Shown here: positions 1 through 9,746 of the stretch, one piece after another
How the letters are laid out: every line of letters starts with the position of its first letter
How positions within the stretch are numbered: position 1 is the first letter of the stretch
NCBI GenBank assembly: GCA_009646425.1
Contig: WJBW01000002.1
Location: 62,001-126,000 of the forward strand
Direction of reading: 5' to 3'
DNA length: 64,000 nt
From: Burkholderiales bacterium LSUCC0115
GTDB taxonomy: Bacteria; Pseudomonadota; Gammaproteobacteria; Burkholderiales; Burkholderiaceae_A
The notes under the pieces: model-generated
What the model saw: only the letters and a program-made list of their open reading frames with translations
The model's database searches: none
Told to the model about the DNA's origin: nothing
Translations under genes and position numbers: made by a program

Positions 1-418
1 AGCCCACCGTGATACCCATGGCATAGGCCGCAATGGCCATGCCCTCGATGACGATGTGTGGGTTGTACCGCAGGATGTCTCGGTCTTTGAACGTACCCGG
101 CTCGCCCTCGTCGGAGTTGCAGACCAGATACTTCTGGATGGGCAGCTTGGCTGGCATGAAGCTCCACTTCAGGCCGGTGGGAAAGCCAGCGCCACCACGA
201 CCACGCAAGACGCCAGCCTTGACCTGGGCAATGACTTCTTCTGGGGTCATGCCTGGGCCGCCGTCGGCGCCCAGAATTTTCTTGAGCGCCTGATAACCAC
301 CGCGGGACTCGTAGTCCTTCAGGTGCCAGGCGTCCGGTGCCAGGTCCGCCAGGATCTGAGGCGATAGGTGACGACCATGGAAACAGGTGTCGATCACAGC
401 GATGTCAGCAGCACCCAT
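1..418 (-). CDS. nuoF: NADH-quinone oxidoreductase subunit F, 5' part only
   Basis: This is the N-terminal 139 residues of the 51 kDa NADH-oxidising subunit of complex I; the rest lies beyond the left edge. The subunit binds FMN and NADH and passes electrons to the iron-sulfur chain. The glycine-rich nucleotide loop [13 protein letters not shown] lies at residues 73-85, followed by the conserved stretch [14 protein letters not shown] at about 100-113. The start ATG shares one base with the nuoE stop (TAATG), which implies translational coupling. It is the last nuo gene in the window, transcribed from nuoA towards the left edge. Identification is secure; only the C-terminal 4Fe-4S part cannot be checked. 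Confidence 0.95.
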   Translation of the reverse strand, partial: MGAADIAVIDTCFHGRHLSPQILADLAPDAWHLKDYESRGGYQALKKILGADGGPGMTPEEVIAQVKAGVLRGRGGAGFPTGLKWSFMPAKLPIQKYLVCNSDEGEPGTFKDRDILRYNPHIVIEGMAIAAYAMGITVG

Positions 419-969
419 TACGCGGCTCCTTTCTGACTGGCCTGCGCTCGCAACTCGTTGAGCAGCGCATCAATCTTGTCGTTGGACATCCAGCTGCACA
501 TGCGGTGGTTGTCCACCAGCATCACCGGCGAGTCACCGCAGGCGCCCATGCACTCGCCCTCTTTGAGCGTGAACAGACCATCGGCTGTGGTCTGGCCAAA
601 GCCGATGCCCAACTGGGCCTTGATGTACTCGGCTGCCTGATTGCCGTTGCGCAAGGCACAGGGCAGATTGGTGCAGACCGTGATCTTGAAGCGACCATGC
701 GGGCCGTTGTTGTACATGGTGTAGAAACTGGCGACCTCATGGACCGCAATCGGCGGCATACCCAGGTAGTGGGCAATGTCTGCCTCGATCTCTGGGGTGA
801 TAAAGCCACACTCGGTCTGAGCGATTCGCAGCGCTGCCATGACCGCAGACTGCTTTTGGTCGGCGGGATACTTGACGAGCTCGCGATCGATGAGTGCATA
901 GGCTGCATCCGACAGCTGGCTAACCGGTTGCTCACTGAGGGCCATCTGAGTGGGCTTGACGGTGCTCAT
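418..969 (-). CDS. nuoE: NADH-quinone oxidoreductase subunit E
   Basis: This is the 24 kDa thioredoxin-fold subunit of the complex I NADH module, 183 residues, which is near the usual length. It carries one 2Fe-2S cluster. The four cysteine ligands are visible as CTNLPC at about residues 99-104 and CMGAC about 40 residues later. The start ATG overlaps the nuoD stop by four bases (ATGA), and a GGAGAG ribosome site sits 8 bases upstream. It works with NuoF, encoded next in the operon. Nothing odd was seen. Confidence 0.96.
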   Translation of the reverse strand: MSTVKPTQMALSEQPVSQLSDAAYALIDRELVKYPADQKQSAVMAALRIAQTECGFITPEIEADIAHYLGMPPIAVHEVASFYTMYNNGPHGRFKITVCTNLPCALRNGNQAAEYIKAQLGIGFGQTTADGLFTLKEGECMGACGDSPVMLVDNHRMCSWMSNDKIDALLNELRAQASQKGAA

Positions 970-2219
970 CGGTCAATCTCTCCAAAGACGATGTCCTGGG
1001 TCCCGATGATGGTGACCACGTCAGCCAGCATGTGACCACGGGACATTTCATCAAGGGCCTGCAGGTGGGCAAAACCAGGGGCTCGAATCTTGACGCGGTA
1101 AGGCATGTTGGCGCCATCGCTAATCAGATAGATGCCGAACTCCCCTTTGGGGTGTTCGACCGCGGCATAACACTCGCCCTCGGGCACATGAAATCCCTCG
1201 GTAAAGAGTTTGAAGTGATGGATGAGCTCTTCCATGTTGGACTTCATCTCGACTCGGGCCGGCGGCGAGACCTTGTGGTTGTCCGTCATCACCGGGCCGG
1301 GGTTGTCCCGCAGCCACTTCACGCACTGGGCGATGATGCGATTGCTTTCGCGCATCTCGGCCATGCGGACCAGGTAGCGGTCGTAGCTGTCGCCCTCGGT
1401 GCCAACCGGAATGTCAAAGTCGAGCTGGTCGTAGACCTCGTAGGGCTGATGCTTGCGCAGGTCAAAGGCAATGCCAGATCCACGCAGCATGGGACCAGTA
1501 AAGCCAAGGGCCTTGGCCCGCTCGGGGCTGACCACGCCAATACCCACGAGTCGCTGCTTCCAGATGCGGTTGTCGGTGAGCAGGGTCTCGTATTCGTCGA
1601 CACACTTGGGAAAGCGCTGGGTGAAATCTTCGATGAAGTCGAGCAGCGAGCCAGACCGGTTCTCGTTGAGTTTGCGCACCGCACGCTTGCTGCGCAGGCG
1701 ATTGGGCGTGTACTGCGGCATGCTGTCTGGCAGATCACGATAGACGCCACCCGGACGGTAGTACGCCGCGTGCATGCGCGCACCCGAGACCGCCTCGTAG
1801 CAGTCCATCAGGTCCTCGCGCTCACGGAAGGCATACAGAAACACCGCCATGGCGCCAACGTCCAGACCGTGAGCACCAATCCACAGCAGGTGGTTCAGGA
1901 TGCGGGTGATTTCGTCAAACATGACCCGGATGTACTGGGCCCGAACGGGTACATCGACCCCCAAGAGCTTTTCAATGGCCATGACATAACCATGCTCGTT
2001 GCACATCATGGAGACGTAATCCAGGCGGTCCATGTAGGGTACCGACTGCAAGAAGGTCTTGGACTCGGCCAGCTTCTCAGTGCCACGGTGTAGCAGGCCA
2101 ATGTGCGGGTCAGCCCGCTGAACGACCTCGCCATCGAGCTCCAGCACCAGGCGCAAAACCCCGTGAGCAGCTGGGTGCTGCGGACCGAAGTTCAGGGTGT
2201 AGTTCTTAATGTCGGCCAT
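966..2219 (-). CDS. nuoD: NADH-quinone oxidoreductase subunit D
   Basis: This is the 49 kDa subunit of the complex I connecting module, 417 residues, full length. It forms the ubiquinone-binding pocket together with NuoB. The N terminus has the family signature [20 protein letters not shown] at about residues 10-29, and the C terminus ends in the typical [17 protein letters not shown]. Its start overlaps the end of nuoC by 14 bases and its stop overlaps nuoE by 4, so the whole nuo block is translationally coupled. The enzyme is peripheral, on the cytoplasmic side of the membrane. No missing motif was noticed. Confidence 0.97.
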   Translation of the reverse strand: MADIKNYTLNFGPQHPAAHGVLRLVLELDGEVVQRADPHIGLLHRGTEKLAESKTFLQSVPYMDRLDYVSMMCNEHGYVMAIEKLLGVDVPVRAQYIRVMFDEITRILNHLLWIGAHGLDVGAMAVFLYAFREREDLMDCYEAVSGARMHAAYYRPGGVYRDLPDSMPQYTPNRLRSKRAVRKLNENRSGSLLDFIEDFTQRFPKCVDEYETLLTDNRIWKQRLVGIGVVSPERAKALGFTGPMLRGSGIAFDLRKHQPYEVYDQLDFDIPVGTEGDSYDRYLVRMAEMRESNRIIAQCVKWLRDNPGPVMTDNHKVSPPARVEMKSNMEELIHHFKLFTEGFHVPEGECYAAVEHPKGEFGIYLISDGANMPYRVKIRAPGFAHLQALDEMSRGHMLADVVTIIGTQDIVFGEIDR

Positions 2220-2838
2220 AGCTCTCTTCTCGGATCACGCGCGGTGTGATGTCTCTGGGCTCAATGGTGACCGGCTGATAGACCACTCGCTTCTGCTCGG
2301 GGTCATAGCGCATCTCGACATAGCCAGACAGCGGGAAATCTTTTCGGAAAGGGTGCCCGATAAAGCCGTAGTCGGTCAGGATGCGGCGCAGGTCTGGATG
2401 ACCCTGAAAGGCCACGCCATACAGATCGAAGGCCTCGCGCTCATACCAGTTGGCAGCCGGCCAAACCTCGGTCAGTGAGTCCACGACGGGCATGTGGTCG
2501 TCTGGTGCAAAGACCCTCAGACGAATCCGACGGTTGTGCACGACGGACAGGAGATGGGTGACCACCGCAAACCGAGGGCCCTGGTACTGACCGTCTTTGT
2601 AACCCTGGTAGTCCACGCCACAAAGGTCGATCAGGGTCTCGAATTGAAGGTCTGGCTGATCGCGCAACAACAATGCGAGAGCCTGGTAGCTGCTGGCCGG
2701 CACGGTGACCGTCACCTCGCCATAACTCTCGGTCACTGTGAGATTGGGGGCCAGGCCATGTACCCGACCGACCAGCGGATTGGCTGCAGCGCCAGTGTCG
2801 GGGGCCTGTTCGGCAGCAGTGGTTTGGTTGGCGTCCAT
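2206..2838 (-). CDS. nuoC: NADH-quinone oxidoreductase subunit C
   Basis: This is the 30 kDa subunit of complex I, 210 residues. I chose the ATG at 2838, giving the N terminus [10 protein letters not shown]. The frame stays open further upstream, but that stretch overlaps nuoB in another frame and does not look like NuoC. The conserved C-terminal signature ending in [20 protein letters not shown], then a [18 protein letters not shown] block, is complete. NuoC and NuoD are separate genes here, unlike the fused NuoCD of enteric bacteria. The 3' end overlaps nuoD by 14 bases. Confidence 0.94.
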   Translation of the reverse strand: MDANQTTAAEQAPDTGAAANPLVGRVHGLAPNLTVTESYGEVTVTVPASSYQALALLLRDQPDLQFETLIDLCGVDYQGYKDGQYQGPRFAVVTHLLSVVHNRRIRLRVFAPDDHMPVVDSLTEVWPAANWYEREAFDLYGVAFQGHPDLRRILTDYGFIGHPFRKDFPLSGYVEMRYDPEQKRVVYQPVTIEPRDITPRVIREESYGRH

Positions 2839-2858
2839 GAGGCGGTCTGGTTCCTGAA

Positions 2859-3338
2859 CTAGTCGCGCGCGATGGTGTTGGTGCGCTTGATTTTTTGTTG
2901 GAGCTGGATGATGCCGTAGAGCAAGGCCTCGGCCGTTGGCGGGCAGCCCGGCACGTAGATGTCGACCGGCACGATTCGGTCGCAGCCACGGACCACCGAA
3001 TAGGAGTAGTGGTAATAGCCACCACCATTGGCACAGGACCCCATGCTGATCACCCAACGGGGCTCGGGCATCTGGTCGTAAACCTTGCGCAAGGCGGGGG
3101 CCATCTTGTTGCAGAGGGTGCCAGCCACGATCATGACGTCAGACTGGCGGGGGCTGGGTCGAAAGACCACACCGAAGCGGTCAAGGTCGTAACGCGAGGC
3201 ACCAGCATGCATCATCTCCACCGCGCAGCAGGCCAGACCAAAGGTCATGGGCCAGAGCGAACCCGTGCGAGTCCAGTTGATGACCTGGTCAGCAGTGGTG
3301 GTGATAAAACCTTGTTTGAGAATGCCGTCGATCGCCAT
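2859..3338 (-). CDS. nuoB: NADH-quinone oxidoreductase subunit B
   Basis: This is the 20 kDa subunit that carries the terminal N2 4Fe-4S cluster and hands electrons to quinone. It has 159 residues, normal for the family. The cluster cysteines are visible as the tandem pair in LACCAVEMM (about residues 35-39), one in MGSCANGGG, and one in [11 protein letters not shown]. It follows nuoA after 27 bases and precedes nuoC after 20. Nothing is unusual in it. Confidence 0.97.
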   Translation of the reverse strand: MAIDGILKQGFITTTADQVINWTRTGSLWPMTFGLACCAVEMMHAGASRYDLDRFGVVFRPSPRQSDVMIVAGTLCNKMAPALRKVYDQMPEPRWVISMGSCANGGGYYHYSYSVVRGCDRIVPVDIYVPGCPPTAEALLYGIIQLQQKIKRTNTIARD

Positions 3339-3365
3339 GTTGTCTCGCTGTCTGCCGTTTTGCGT

Positions 3366-3725
3366 TTATTCCCAGTCCAGGGCGCCCTTCATCCACTCAT
3401 AGATGAAGCCCAGCACCAAGATGGCCAGAAAGACCATCATGGCCATGAATCCGAAGAAACCGATTTCTTTGAGACTGACCGCCCAGGGGAAGAGAAAGGC
3501 GATCTCGAGGTCAAACAGAATGAAGAGAATAGCGACGAGGTAATAGCGCACGTCGAACTGCATGCGGGCGTCTTCGAAAGCCTCAAAGCCACACTCATAT
3601 GGCGAGAGCTTTTGCGCATCGGGCCGGTGCGGGCCGATGAGAGCACCTAGCAGCATGGGACCTACGCCGACGGCGATGCCCACGAGAATGAACAACAGAA
3701 CCGGCAAATACGGCTCTAAGCTCAT
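3366..3725 (-). CDS. nuoA: NADH-quinone oxidoreductase subunit A
   Basis: This is a small membrane subunit of complex I, 119 residues with three predicted transmembrane helices (about 5-30, 60-85 and 88-112). The central loop has the conserved [21 protein letters not shown] chose the ATG at 3725 ([11 protein letters not shown]). It has an AAGGAG site 6-7 bases upstream, whereas an in-frame ATG 36 bases earlier has none. It is the first protein gene of the nuo operon and follows a tRNA-Leu gene by about 70 bases on the same strand, so the two may be co-transcribed. Confidence 0.94.
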   Translation of the reverse strand: MSLEPYLPVLLFILVGIAVGVGPMLLGALIGPHRPDAQKLSPYECGFEAFEDARMQFDVRYYLVAILFILFDLEIAFLFPWAVSLKEIGFFGFMAMMVFLAILVLGFIYEWMKGALDWE

Positions 3726-3796
3726 AAGTCTCCTTTCAAGACTCCCCGGTACAGTCCGCAAGCCGACGGCTCGCAGCTGCTGCCTATTTGTTCGTT

Positions 3797-3881
3797 TGGT
3801 GCCGACGGCGAGACTCGAACTCGCACAGCTTTCGCCACTACCCCCTCAAGATAGCGTGTCTACCAATTCCACCACGTCGGC
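3797..3881 (-). tRNA. tRNA-Leu, anticodon GAG
   Basis: On the minus strand an 85-base tRNA runs from the acceptor GCCGACG at 3881 to an encoded 3' CCA at 3797-3799. The anticodon stem CTATC/GGTAG closes the loop TTGAGGG, so the anticodon is GAG, which reads CUC and CUU leucine codons. A long variable arm follows, as expected of a class II tRNA, and the T loop GTTCGAGTC is intact. It lies between secG and nuoA in the same direction. Confidence 0.95.
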
Positions 3882-3968
3882 ACGACGTTTTAATTACAGC
3901 TTGTTGTCTCCTTGGACCAGCCGCATTCTGCAAGAAGCGTCTGGCTACCATCTGGGTGCTACTGAATG

Positions 3969-4349
3969 CTACTTTTTGGGGATCTGATCGGCCGCCGTAG
4001 CAGGCTGGGGGGGCTTGTTGGCAGCCGCTCCCTGATCCTGCGCTGCGGGTACCGACGTCGATCCCGGAATAGACTCCATGATACCTGTTCCACCCGCCGG
4101 TCTGCGGATATCCCGGGCGCCAAACTGTGCCAAAGCAAGCGTGCTGGCAAAGAAGACCACGGCCATGATGGCGGTGGATCGAGACAGGAAGTTGGCCGAG
4201 CCACTAGAGCCGAACACGGAGCCGGCTGAGCCCGATCCAAAGGCCGCACCCATGTCGGCTCCCTTGCCCTGCTGTAGCAAGACCAGGACGATGATGGCCA
4301 AAGCCGCCACCACCTGCACCACCATTAGAAAACTGACAACCCAAGTCAT
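3969..4349 (-). CDS. secG: Preprotein translocase subunit SecG
   Basis: This is the small SecG component of the SecYEG inner-membrane channel, 126 residues. There are two hydrophobic segments (about 1-22 and 50-70). Between them is the conserved cytoplasmic loop LVLLQQGKGADMGAAFGSG, then a Gly/Ser-rich stretch. The C-terminal tail is rich in Ala, Pro and Gln and is poorly conserved in this family. It lies 17 bases after tpiA with an AAGGAAG ribosome site. The order tpiA–secG–tRNA-Leu–nuoA is familiar in betaproteobacteria. Confidence 0.95.
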   Translation of the reverse strand: MTWVVSFLMVVQVVAALAIIVLVLLQQGKGADMGAAFGSGSAGSVFGSSGSANFLSRSTAIMAVVFFASTLALAQFGARDIRRPAGGTGIMESIPGSTSVPAAQDQGAAANKPPQPATAADQIPKK

Positions 4350-4366
4350 CTTTATGCTTCCTTGCT

Positions 4367-5173
4367 CTAAGAATTCTGTTGGACCAGACCCAGGCTAGCG
4401 GCACGTGTGTTGGCCGCCTGCAGGATGCCGGTCATTTCTTTCACGTCCAGCGAGGCACCGCCCACCAGACCACCGTCGATATCCGGTTGGGCAAACAACT
4501 CTGCGCTGTTGGCGGCCTTGACACTGCCGCCGTAGAGAATGCGCATCTGGCCAGCCGCTTTGGCATCGAGCTGACCTAAGGCCTGCCGAATGGCAGCGTG
4601 CATGGCCTGGGCATCCGCAGCACTGGCTGTCTTGCCCGTCCCGATGGCCCAGATGGGCTCGTAGGCCACCGCCAGCTGCACCAACTCTTCGGTTTTGAGT
4701 CCCTTGAGGGCTGCCAACACCTGATCACAGACAACCTGGACGGCCAGACCCGACTCGCGCTGCTCCAGCGACTCACCCACGCAGAGGACAGGCATAACCC
4801 CGGCGGCCAGCAAGGCCTTGAGCTTGGCGCCAATCTGCTGGTCTGTCTCGTGGTGGCGGGCTCGACGCTCGGAGTGCCCGACCAGACAGAAGCCCGCCTC
4901 AAAGTCTTGCAGCATGGCCGTGCTGATCTCGCCCGTGTAGGCGCCGTTGGCTTGATCTGAACAGTCTTGGGCGCCCCAGAGAAAACCGGTGCCCTTGAGC
5001 CGAACAGCGGCCTGAAAAAGATAAGGCGCTGGTACAGCAAAGCCAGCCTGAATCGCACCGCCAGTCATGAGCAAGGCCGATGACTCGAGCAGCCCACTCA
5101 TGAGCTGCTCGTTGGCGACCATGTCGCCATTCATCTTCCAGTTACCCAGGGCCAAGGGCTTACGTGCGGTCAT
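4367..5173 (-). CDS. tpiA: Triosephosphate isomerase
   Basis: This enzyme interconverts dihydroxyacetone phosphate and glyceraldehyde 3-phosphate in glycolysis and gluconeogenesis. It has 268 residues, slightly longer than the usual 250. Catalytic residues are in place: Asn and Lys in GNWKMNG (about 11-17), His in VGHSERR (about 98-104), and Glu in AYEPIWAIGTG (about 170-180). The phosphate-binding ILYGGSVKAAN follows near residue 213. It starts 19 bases after the pnp stop, so it is probably on the same transcript. Confidence 0.97.
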   Translation of the reverse strand: MTARKPLALGNWKMNGDMVANEQLMSGLLESSALLMTGGAIQAGFAVPAPYLFQAAVRLKGTGFLWGAQDCSDQANGAYTGEISTAMLQDFEAGFCLVGHSERRARHHETDQQIGAKLKALLAAGVMPVLCVGESLEQRESGLAVQVVCDQVLAALKGLKTEELVQLAVAYEPIWAIGTGKTASAADAQAMHAAIRQALGQLDAKAAGQMRILYGGSVKAANSAELFAQPDIDGGLVGGASLDVKEMTGILQAANTRAASLGLVQQNS

Positions 5174-5192
5174 GACAGGCTGTCCCGTTGAC

Positions 5193-7334
5193 TTACTCAG
5201 CAGCGCCCTCGCCTGCTGCAGGCTGTCCCTCGGGGTTCTGCTCCAGCAGAGCCTTCATGGACAGACGCAGACGACCCTTGTCATCGGCCTCGATGACCTT
5301 GACGCGGACGACCTGGCCTTCTTTGACATAGTCAGAGACCTGGTTGACGCGCTCGTTGGCAATCTGGGAGATGTGCAGCAGACCGTCCTTACCGGGCAGG
5401 ATCTGAACGATGGCACCGAACTCGAGCAGACGCAGAACCGTACCCTCGTAGGTCTTGCCCACTTCGACTTCGGCCGTGAGCTCTTCGATCTTGGACATGG
5501 CGGCACGAGCGGCATCGCCAGAAGTGGCCGCAATGGTGATGGAGCCGTCTTCCTGAATGTCGATGGTGGTGCCGGTCTCTTCGGTGATCGAACGGATGGT
5601 GGCGCCACCCTTGCCGATCACATCACGGATGCGCTCGGGGTTGATCTTCATCTGATACAGACGGGGGGCAAACTCGGAGAGCTCGGAACGAGCCTCACCC
5701 ATCGCACCCTTCATCTTGCCCAGGATGTGCAGACGGGCTTCTTGGGCCTGGGCCAGCGCCACCTGCATGATTTCTTTGGTGATGCCCTGAATCTTGATGT
5801 CCATCTGCAGGGCCGTGACGCCGATCTCGGAGCCAGCCACCTTGAAGTCCATGTCACCCAGGTGATCTTCGTCACCCAGGATGTCGGTCAGCACGGCAAA
5901 CCGGCCACCTTCTTTGATCAGACCCATGGCAATACCAGCCACATGCGCCTTCATGGGCACGCCGGCATCCATCAGGGCCAGACAGCCGCCACAGACCGAG
6001 GCCATGGACGACGAGCCGTTGGACTCGGTGATCTCGGAGACCACGCGCATGGCGTAGGCGAAGTCCTCGGGGTTGGGCAGAACAGCCGCCAGAGCGCGCT
6101 TGGCCAGACGACCGTGGCCAATCTCGCGGCGCTTGGGCGTACCCACACGACCGCATTCGCCAGTGGCATATGGGGGCATGTTGTAGTGGAGCATGAAGCG
6201 ATCACGATACTCACCGGACAACGCGTCGATGATCTGCTCGTCACGGTTAGTACCCAGGGTGGCGACCACCATAGCCTGCGTCTCGCCACGGGTGAAGAGC
6301 GCGGAACCGTGGGTCCGGGGCAGCACGCCGGTGCGGATCTCGATGGGACGAACGGTGCGGGTGTCACGACCGTCGATGCGGGGCTCGCCATTGAGGATCT
6401 GGCCGCGAACGACGGCGGACTCCAGACCAAACAGGGTGTCGGCGATCAGGTTGCCGTCCAGGCTCTTGCCGGCAGCGGCCGACTCGGCGCTGACGGTCTC
6501 CTCGACCTTGGCGTAGATCTCTTTGATGCGCTGGGAGCGCTCTTGTTTGTTGCGCAGACCATAGGCCGCCTTGAGGTCGGCTTCGGCCAGGGCCTTGATG
6601 CGAGAGACCGCCTCTTCGTCTTTGGCGGCTGGCTGCCAGTCCCACTCGGGCTTGCCGGCCTTTTCAACCAGACGGTTGATGGCATCAATGGCGGCACGCA
6701 TCTGCTCGTGGCCAAAGACCACAGCACCCAGCATGACGTCTTCGGGCAGTTGATCAGCCTCGGACTCGACCATGAGAACAGCAGACTCGGTACCGGCGAC
6801 CACCAGGTCCATGCGGGAGTCCTTGAGCTGGCTCAGGGTTGGGTTGAGGACGTACTGGTTGTTGATGTAGCCAACGCGGGCCGCACCAATGGGGCCATTG
6901 AAGGGCACACCAGAGATAGCCAGCGCAGCAGACGCGCCGATCATGGCGGCGATGTCAGGGTCGACCTCGGGGTTGAGCGACATGACCGTCGCGACCACCT
7001 GGACTTCGTTGTAAAAGCCCTCGGGGAACAGCGGACGAATGGGACGGTCGATCAGGCGGCTGGTCAGCGTTTCTTTTTCGCTGGGGCGGCCTTCACGCTT
7101 GAAAAACCCACCGGGGATCTTGCCCGCAGCGTAGGTCTTTTCCATGTAGTCGACGGTCAGGGGGAAGAAGTCCTGGCCAGGTTTGGCCGACTTGGCCGCT
7201 ACCACGGTGGCCAGCACCACGGTGTCATCGATGTTGACGACCACAGCACCACCCGCCTGGCGAGCAATCTCACCGGTTTCTAGCGTGACAGTGTGTTGGC
7301 CGTACTGGAAGGATTCTTTTGCAATGTTGAACAC
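5193..7334 (-). CDS. pnp: Polyribonucleotide nucleotidyltransferase (PNPase)
   Basis: This is the 3'-to-5' phosphorolytic exoribonuclease of the RNA degradosome. With a GTG start at 7334 it has 713 residues, matching the family length. That GTG has an AAAGGA site 6 bases upstream. An in-frame ATG at 7370 would add 12 residues unlike any PNPase and has no properly spaced ribosome site. Two RNase PH-like domains are followed by a KH domain ([19 protein letters not shown], about 560-580) and an S1 domain (from about 620). It lies downstream of rpsO, the usual order, after an intrinsic terminator. Confidence 0.95.
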   Translation of the reverse strand: MFNIAKESFQYGQHTVTLETGEIARQAGGAVVVNIDDTVVLATVVAAKSAKPGQDFFPLTVDYMEKTYAAGKIPGGFFKREGRPSEKETLTSRLIDRPIRPLFPEGFYNEVQVVATVMSLNPEVDPDIAAMIGASAALAISGVPFNGPIGAARVGYINNQYVLNPTLSQLKDSRMDLVVAGTESAVLMVESEADQLPEDVMLGAVVFGHEQMRAAIDAINRLVEKAGKPEWDWQPAAKDEEAVSRIKALAEADLKAAYGLRNKQERSQRIKEIYAKVEETVSAESAAAGKSLDGNLIADTLFGLESAVVRGQILNGEPRIDGRDTRTVRPIEIRTGVLPRTHGSALFTRGETQAMVVATLGTNRDEQIIDALSGEYRDRFMLHYNMPPYATGECGRVGTPKRREIGHGRLAKRALAAVLPNPEDFAYAMRVVSEITESNGSSSMASVCGGCLALMDAGVPMKAHVAGIAMGLIKEGGRFAVLTDILGDEDHLGDMDFKVAGSEIGVTALQMDIKIQGITKEIMQVALAQAQEARLHILGKMKGAMGEARSELSEFAPRLYQMKINPERIRDVIGKGGATIRSITEETGTTIDIQEDGSITIAATSGDAARAAMSKIEELTAEVEVGKTYEGTVLRLLEFGAIVQILPGKDGLLHISQIANERVNQVSDYVKEGQVVRVKVIEADDKGRLRLSMKALLEQNPEGQPAAGEGAAE

Positions 7335-7424
7335 GTTTGTTCCTTTATCAATAGATTGCAAGCCACTCATCCACCTGCAGCCCCTGCGGGCCGACTACCC
7401 GACCTGGGCCAGGGAGACAGCAAC

Positions 7425-7460
7425 AAAAAAGCCAGCTCAGCTTGGTGCTCTGAACTGGCT
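7425..7460 (-). terminator. Intrinsic terminator after rpsO
   Basis: The minus strand has an 11-base-pair stem, AGCCAGTTCAG with CTGAGCTGGCT (one G-U pair), a short loop, and then six T residues. It starts 9 bases after the rpsO stop. It lies between rpsO and pnp, so pnp needs read-through or its own promoter. Confidence 0.85.
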
Positions 7461-7469
7461 GATCTGTCA

Positions 7470-7751
7470 TTACTTACGCAGGCCCAGACGCTCGATCAGA
7501 GAGCGGTAGGTTGGCAGGTTGGTGCGCTTGATGTAGTCGAGCAGCTTGCGACGGCGGCTGACCATTTTGAGCAGGCCGCGACGCGAGTGATGGTCTTTGG
7601 CATGCGATTTGAAATGCTCGGTGAGTTCGTTGATTCGGTTGGTGAGCAAAGCAACCTGGACTTCCGGGGATCCGGTGTCGCCCTGAGCACGGGCGAAAGA
7701 GGTGACGATTTCGGCTTTTTTAGCCGTTTTTTGAGGCGTAACGACGGACAT
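7470..7751 (-). CDS. rpsO: 30S ribosomal protein S15
   Basis: This is the small-subunit protein that binds 16S rRNA early in assembly, 93 residues against the usual 89. The core [15 protein letters not shown] (about residues 25-39) and the helical stretch [20 protein letters not shown] (about 54-73) are typical. It has an AAGGA ribosome site and its own sigma-70 promoter about 80 bases upstream, and it is closed by a strong terminator. S15 is known to repress its own translation in other bacteria; the roughly 70-base leader leaves room for that, but I did not identify the structure. Confidence 0.97.
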   Translation of the reverse strand: MSVVTPQKTAKKAEIVTSFARAQGDTGSPEVQVALLTNRINELTEHFKSHAKDHHSRRGLLKMVSRRRKLLDYIKRTNLPTYRSLIERLGLRK

Positions 7752-7830
7752 GTGGCATTCCTTTTAAGGGGTGGACTTGCGGTGCACCTGCCAGGGCACA
7801 CCGTGCTTTTTCAACAACTTGAGAGCGCCG

Positions 7831-7859
7831 AGTATAGGGGAATTCCCGTGGCAGCGCAA
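7831..7859 (-). promoter_or_regulatory. Sigma-70 promoter of rpsO
   Basis: On the minus strand the -35 element TTGCGC (7854-7859) and the -10 element TATACT (7831-7836) are separated by exactly 17 bases. The predicted start near 7824 gives a leader of roughly 70 bases before the rpsO ATG at 7751. Confidence 0.75.
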
Positions 7860-7911
7860 CAGGCCAGCCCGACCAAAGACTGTCTTGTCCCCCCACCACT
7901 GCCAAACAGCC

Positions 7912-7935
7912 GGGCCCGCCATCGCTGGCAGGCCC
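7912..7935 (-). terminator. GNRA-capped hairpin after leuA, no T-tract
   Basis: Starting about 11 bases after the leuA stop, the minus strand folds into a 10-base-pair stem (GGGCCTGCCA with TGGCGGGCCC) closed by a GCGA tetraloop. No run of T follows, so it is not a classical intrinsic terminator. It could protect the 3' end or mark a Rho-dependent end of the ilv–leuA transcript. Its function is inferred only from position. Confidence 0.4.
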
Positions 7936-7945
7936 TGGCCTGGAC

Positions 7946-9478
7946 TCAGGGCTGCTGGGGGTTGGCCTTGGGCGCCGTGGCCAGCCGGTTGAGGGCGTTG
8001 AGGTAAGCCCGGGCCGAGGCCACCACGATGTCGGGGTCAGCCCCCATGCCGTTGACGATCCGGCCATCTTTGGAGAGTCGCATGGTGACTTCGCCCTGCG
8101 ACTCGGTACCCGTGGTGATGGCGTTGACCGAGAAGAGGAGCAGCTCTGCCCCACTCTTGACCTGGTGCTCAATGGCGCGGACGGTGGCGTCGACCGGCCC
8201 ATTGCCCTGGGACTCGGAGGCGACCTCCTTGCCATCAATCGAGAAGACCACCTTGCTCACAGGCTTTTCACCCATCTCGGAGTGCTGCGCCAAGGAGACC
8301 AGCTTGAACTTGTCGTCTTTTTCCTCGACCTCCCCCATGACCAAGGCCTGGAGGTCCTCATCGAAGATCTCGGACTTGCGATCGGCGAGCTCCTTGAACC
8401 GGGCAAAGGCCTCGTTCAAGGCCTGCTCGCTCTCGAGTTCAATGCCAATGGCCTGCAAGCGCTGGCGGAAGGCGTTCCTGCCAGAGAGCTTGCCCAACAC
8501 AATGCGGTTGGCCGTCCAACCCACGTCTTCAGCCCGCATGATCTCGTAGGTCTCGCGATGCTTGAGCACGCCGTCTTGGTGAATGCCGGACTCGTGGGCA
8601 AAGGCGTTGGCGCCCACGATGGCCTTGTTGGGCTGAACCGGGTAGCCGGTGATCTGCGAGACCAGACGCGAGGCGGGGACGATCTGCGATGTGTCGATGT
8701 TGCTGTCACAGCCAAAGACATCCTTGCGGGTCTTCACGGCCATGACGATTTCCTCGAGGCTGGCGTTGCCAGCCCGCTCGCCCAAGCCATTGATGGTGCA
8801 CTCCACCTGACGGGCACCGGCCAAAACCGCCTGAAGCGAATTGGCCACAGCCATGCCCAGGTCGTTGTGGCAATGGGTCGACCAGACCACATTCTTGGCG
8901 CCAGGTGTCTTGGCAATGAGCTGCGCCATGCGATCGCCCCACTGCCCCGGCACGCTGTAGCCCACCGTATCGGGCACATTGATGGTGCGAGCACCCGCCT
9001 TGATGACCTCACCAAAGACCCGAATCAAAAAGTCGATGTCGGAGCGGACTGCGTCCTCGGCGGAAAACTCGACGTCATCGGTGAACTGGCCCGCGAACTT
9101 GACCGCTGCCACGGCAGCCTCGACGACCTGGTCGGGGCTCATGCGCAGCTTTTTCTCCATGTGGATGGGGCTGGTGGCGATAAAGGTGTGAATGCGCTTT
9201 TTGGCAGCCGGGGCCACGGCCTCACCAGCCGTCCGAATGTCCTTCTCGGTGGCGCGGGCCAATGAGCAGACCGTGCTGTCCTTGATGGATTCGGCAACCG
9301 CCCGGACCGCCTCGAAGTCACCCGGACTGGCTGCTGCGAATCCGGCCTCGATGACATCGACACGCAGGCGCTCGAGCTGACGGGCGATTCGGACTTTCTC
9401 GTCCTTGGTCATGGAGGCCCCGGGGCTCTGTTCACCATCTCGCAAGGTGGTGTCAAAAATGATCAATTGCTCAGTCAT
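7946..9478 (-). CDS. leuA: 2-isopropylmalate synthase
   Basis: This is the first committed enzyme of leucine synthesis, condensing acetyl-CoA with 2-ketoisovalerate. It has 510 residues, full length. The catalytic barrel shows [14 protein letters not shown] at about residues 10-23, the metal-binding HCHNDLGMA at about 201-209, and the loop GLGERAGNA just after. The C-terminal third is the regulatory domain expected to bind leucine. A good AAGGA site precedes the ATG. It is separated from pssA by a 268-base leader that may hold a leucine attenuator (see 9644-9739). Confidence 0.96.
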   Translation of the reverse strand: MTEQLIIFDTTLRDGEQSPGASMTKDEKVRIARQLERLRVDVIEAGFAAASPGDFEAVRAVAESIKDSTVCSLARATEKDIRTAGEAVAPAAKKRIHTFIATSPIHMEKKLRMSPDQVVEAAVAAVKFAGQFTDDVEFSAEDAVRSDIDFLIRVFGEVIKAGARTINVPDTVGYSVPGQWGDRMAQLIAKTPGAKNVVWSTHCHNDLGMAVANSLQAVLAGARQVECTINGLGERAGNASLEEIVMAVKTRKDVFGCDSNIDTSQIVPASRLVSQITGYPVQPNKAIVGANAFAHESGIHQDGVLKHRETYEIMRAEDVGWTANRIVLGKLSGRNAFRQRLQAIGIELESEQALNEAFARFKELADRKSEIFDEDLQALVMGEVEEKDDKFKLVSLAQHSEMGEKPVSKVVFSIDGKEVASESQGNGPVDATVRAIEHQVKSGAELLLFSVNAITTGTESQGEVTMRLSKDGRIVNGMGADPDIVVASARAYLNALNRLATAPKANPQQP

Positions 9479-9550
9479 GGCTGCATCCTTTTTTATCGAC
9501 GTCGCACTGGTCCGGCTGCTGAAGTCAGGCTGGAATAAGCCTGGTGAGAC

Positions 9551-9569
9551 AACAAACCGGCAGCCCGGT
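9551..9569 (-). promoter_or_regulatory. Weak attenuator-like hairpin in the leuA leader
   Basis: On the minus strand ACCGG–GCTG–CCGGT forms a 5-base-pair hairpin followed by the T-rich TTGTTGT. It lies about 75 bases downstream of the small leucine-rich ORF and about 70 bases before leuA. It is the only terminator-like element I could find in the leader, and it is weak. Confidence 0.25.
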
Positions 9570-9643
9570 GCGAACTGGAAACTTGGTTGAGATTGTATGT
9601 CCGCTGAAGGCTTGGCTGGTGCGGACGGCCAGCGAGGGGGGTC

Positions 9644-9739
9644 TTAGGAGCGCGCGCGGCGCAGTCGACCCCGCTGAGCGGCTAGACCTAGCAGGCTCAG
9701 TAGGAAAACGGCAGAAAGGGCAAAGGTTTCGAATGCCAT
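9644..9739 (-). CDS. Possible leucine leader peptide before leuA
   Basis: This is a 31-codon reading frame in the 268-base gap between pssA and leuA, starting 7 bases after the pssA stop. The peptide begins MAFETFALSAVFLLSLLGLA and ends in an Arg-rich tail. Six leucines fall within 12 residues, and three of them use CTA, a codon that looks rare in this GC-rich genome. Enteric leu leader peptides also use CUA runs for attenuation. I infer a regulatory leader, but no strong terminator follows, so it may be chance. It could instead encode a tiny membrane peptide. Confidence 0.35.
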   Translation of the reverse strand: MAFETFALSAVFLLSLLGLAAQRGRLRRARS

Positions 9740-9746
9740 AGCCAGA

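Noticed and set aside
1032-2093. A 353-codon plus-strand frame opposite nuoD.
   Set aside because: It is antisense to nuoD with no domain.
5067-7283. A 738-codon open frame on the plus strand opposite pnp and the start of tpiA.
   Set aside because: It mirrors the codon pattern of pnp in GC-rich DNA; the translation is rich in His, Gly, Asp and Leu without recognisable domains, and pnp itself is unmistakable.
8165-9265. A 366-codon plus-strand frame opposite leuA.
   Set aside because: It is antisense to conserved leuA and has no family resemblance.
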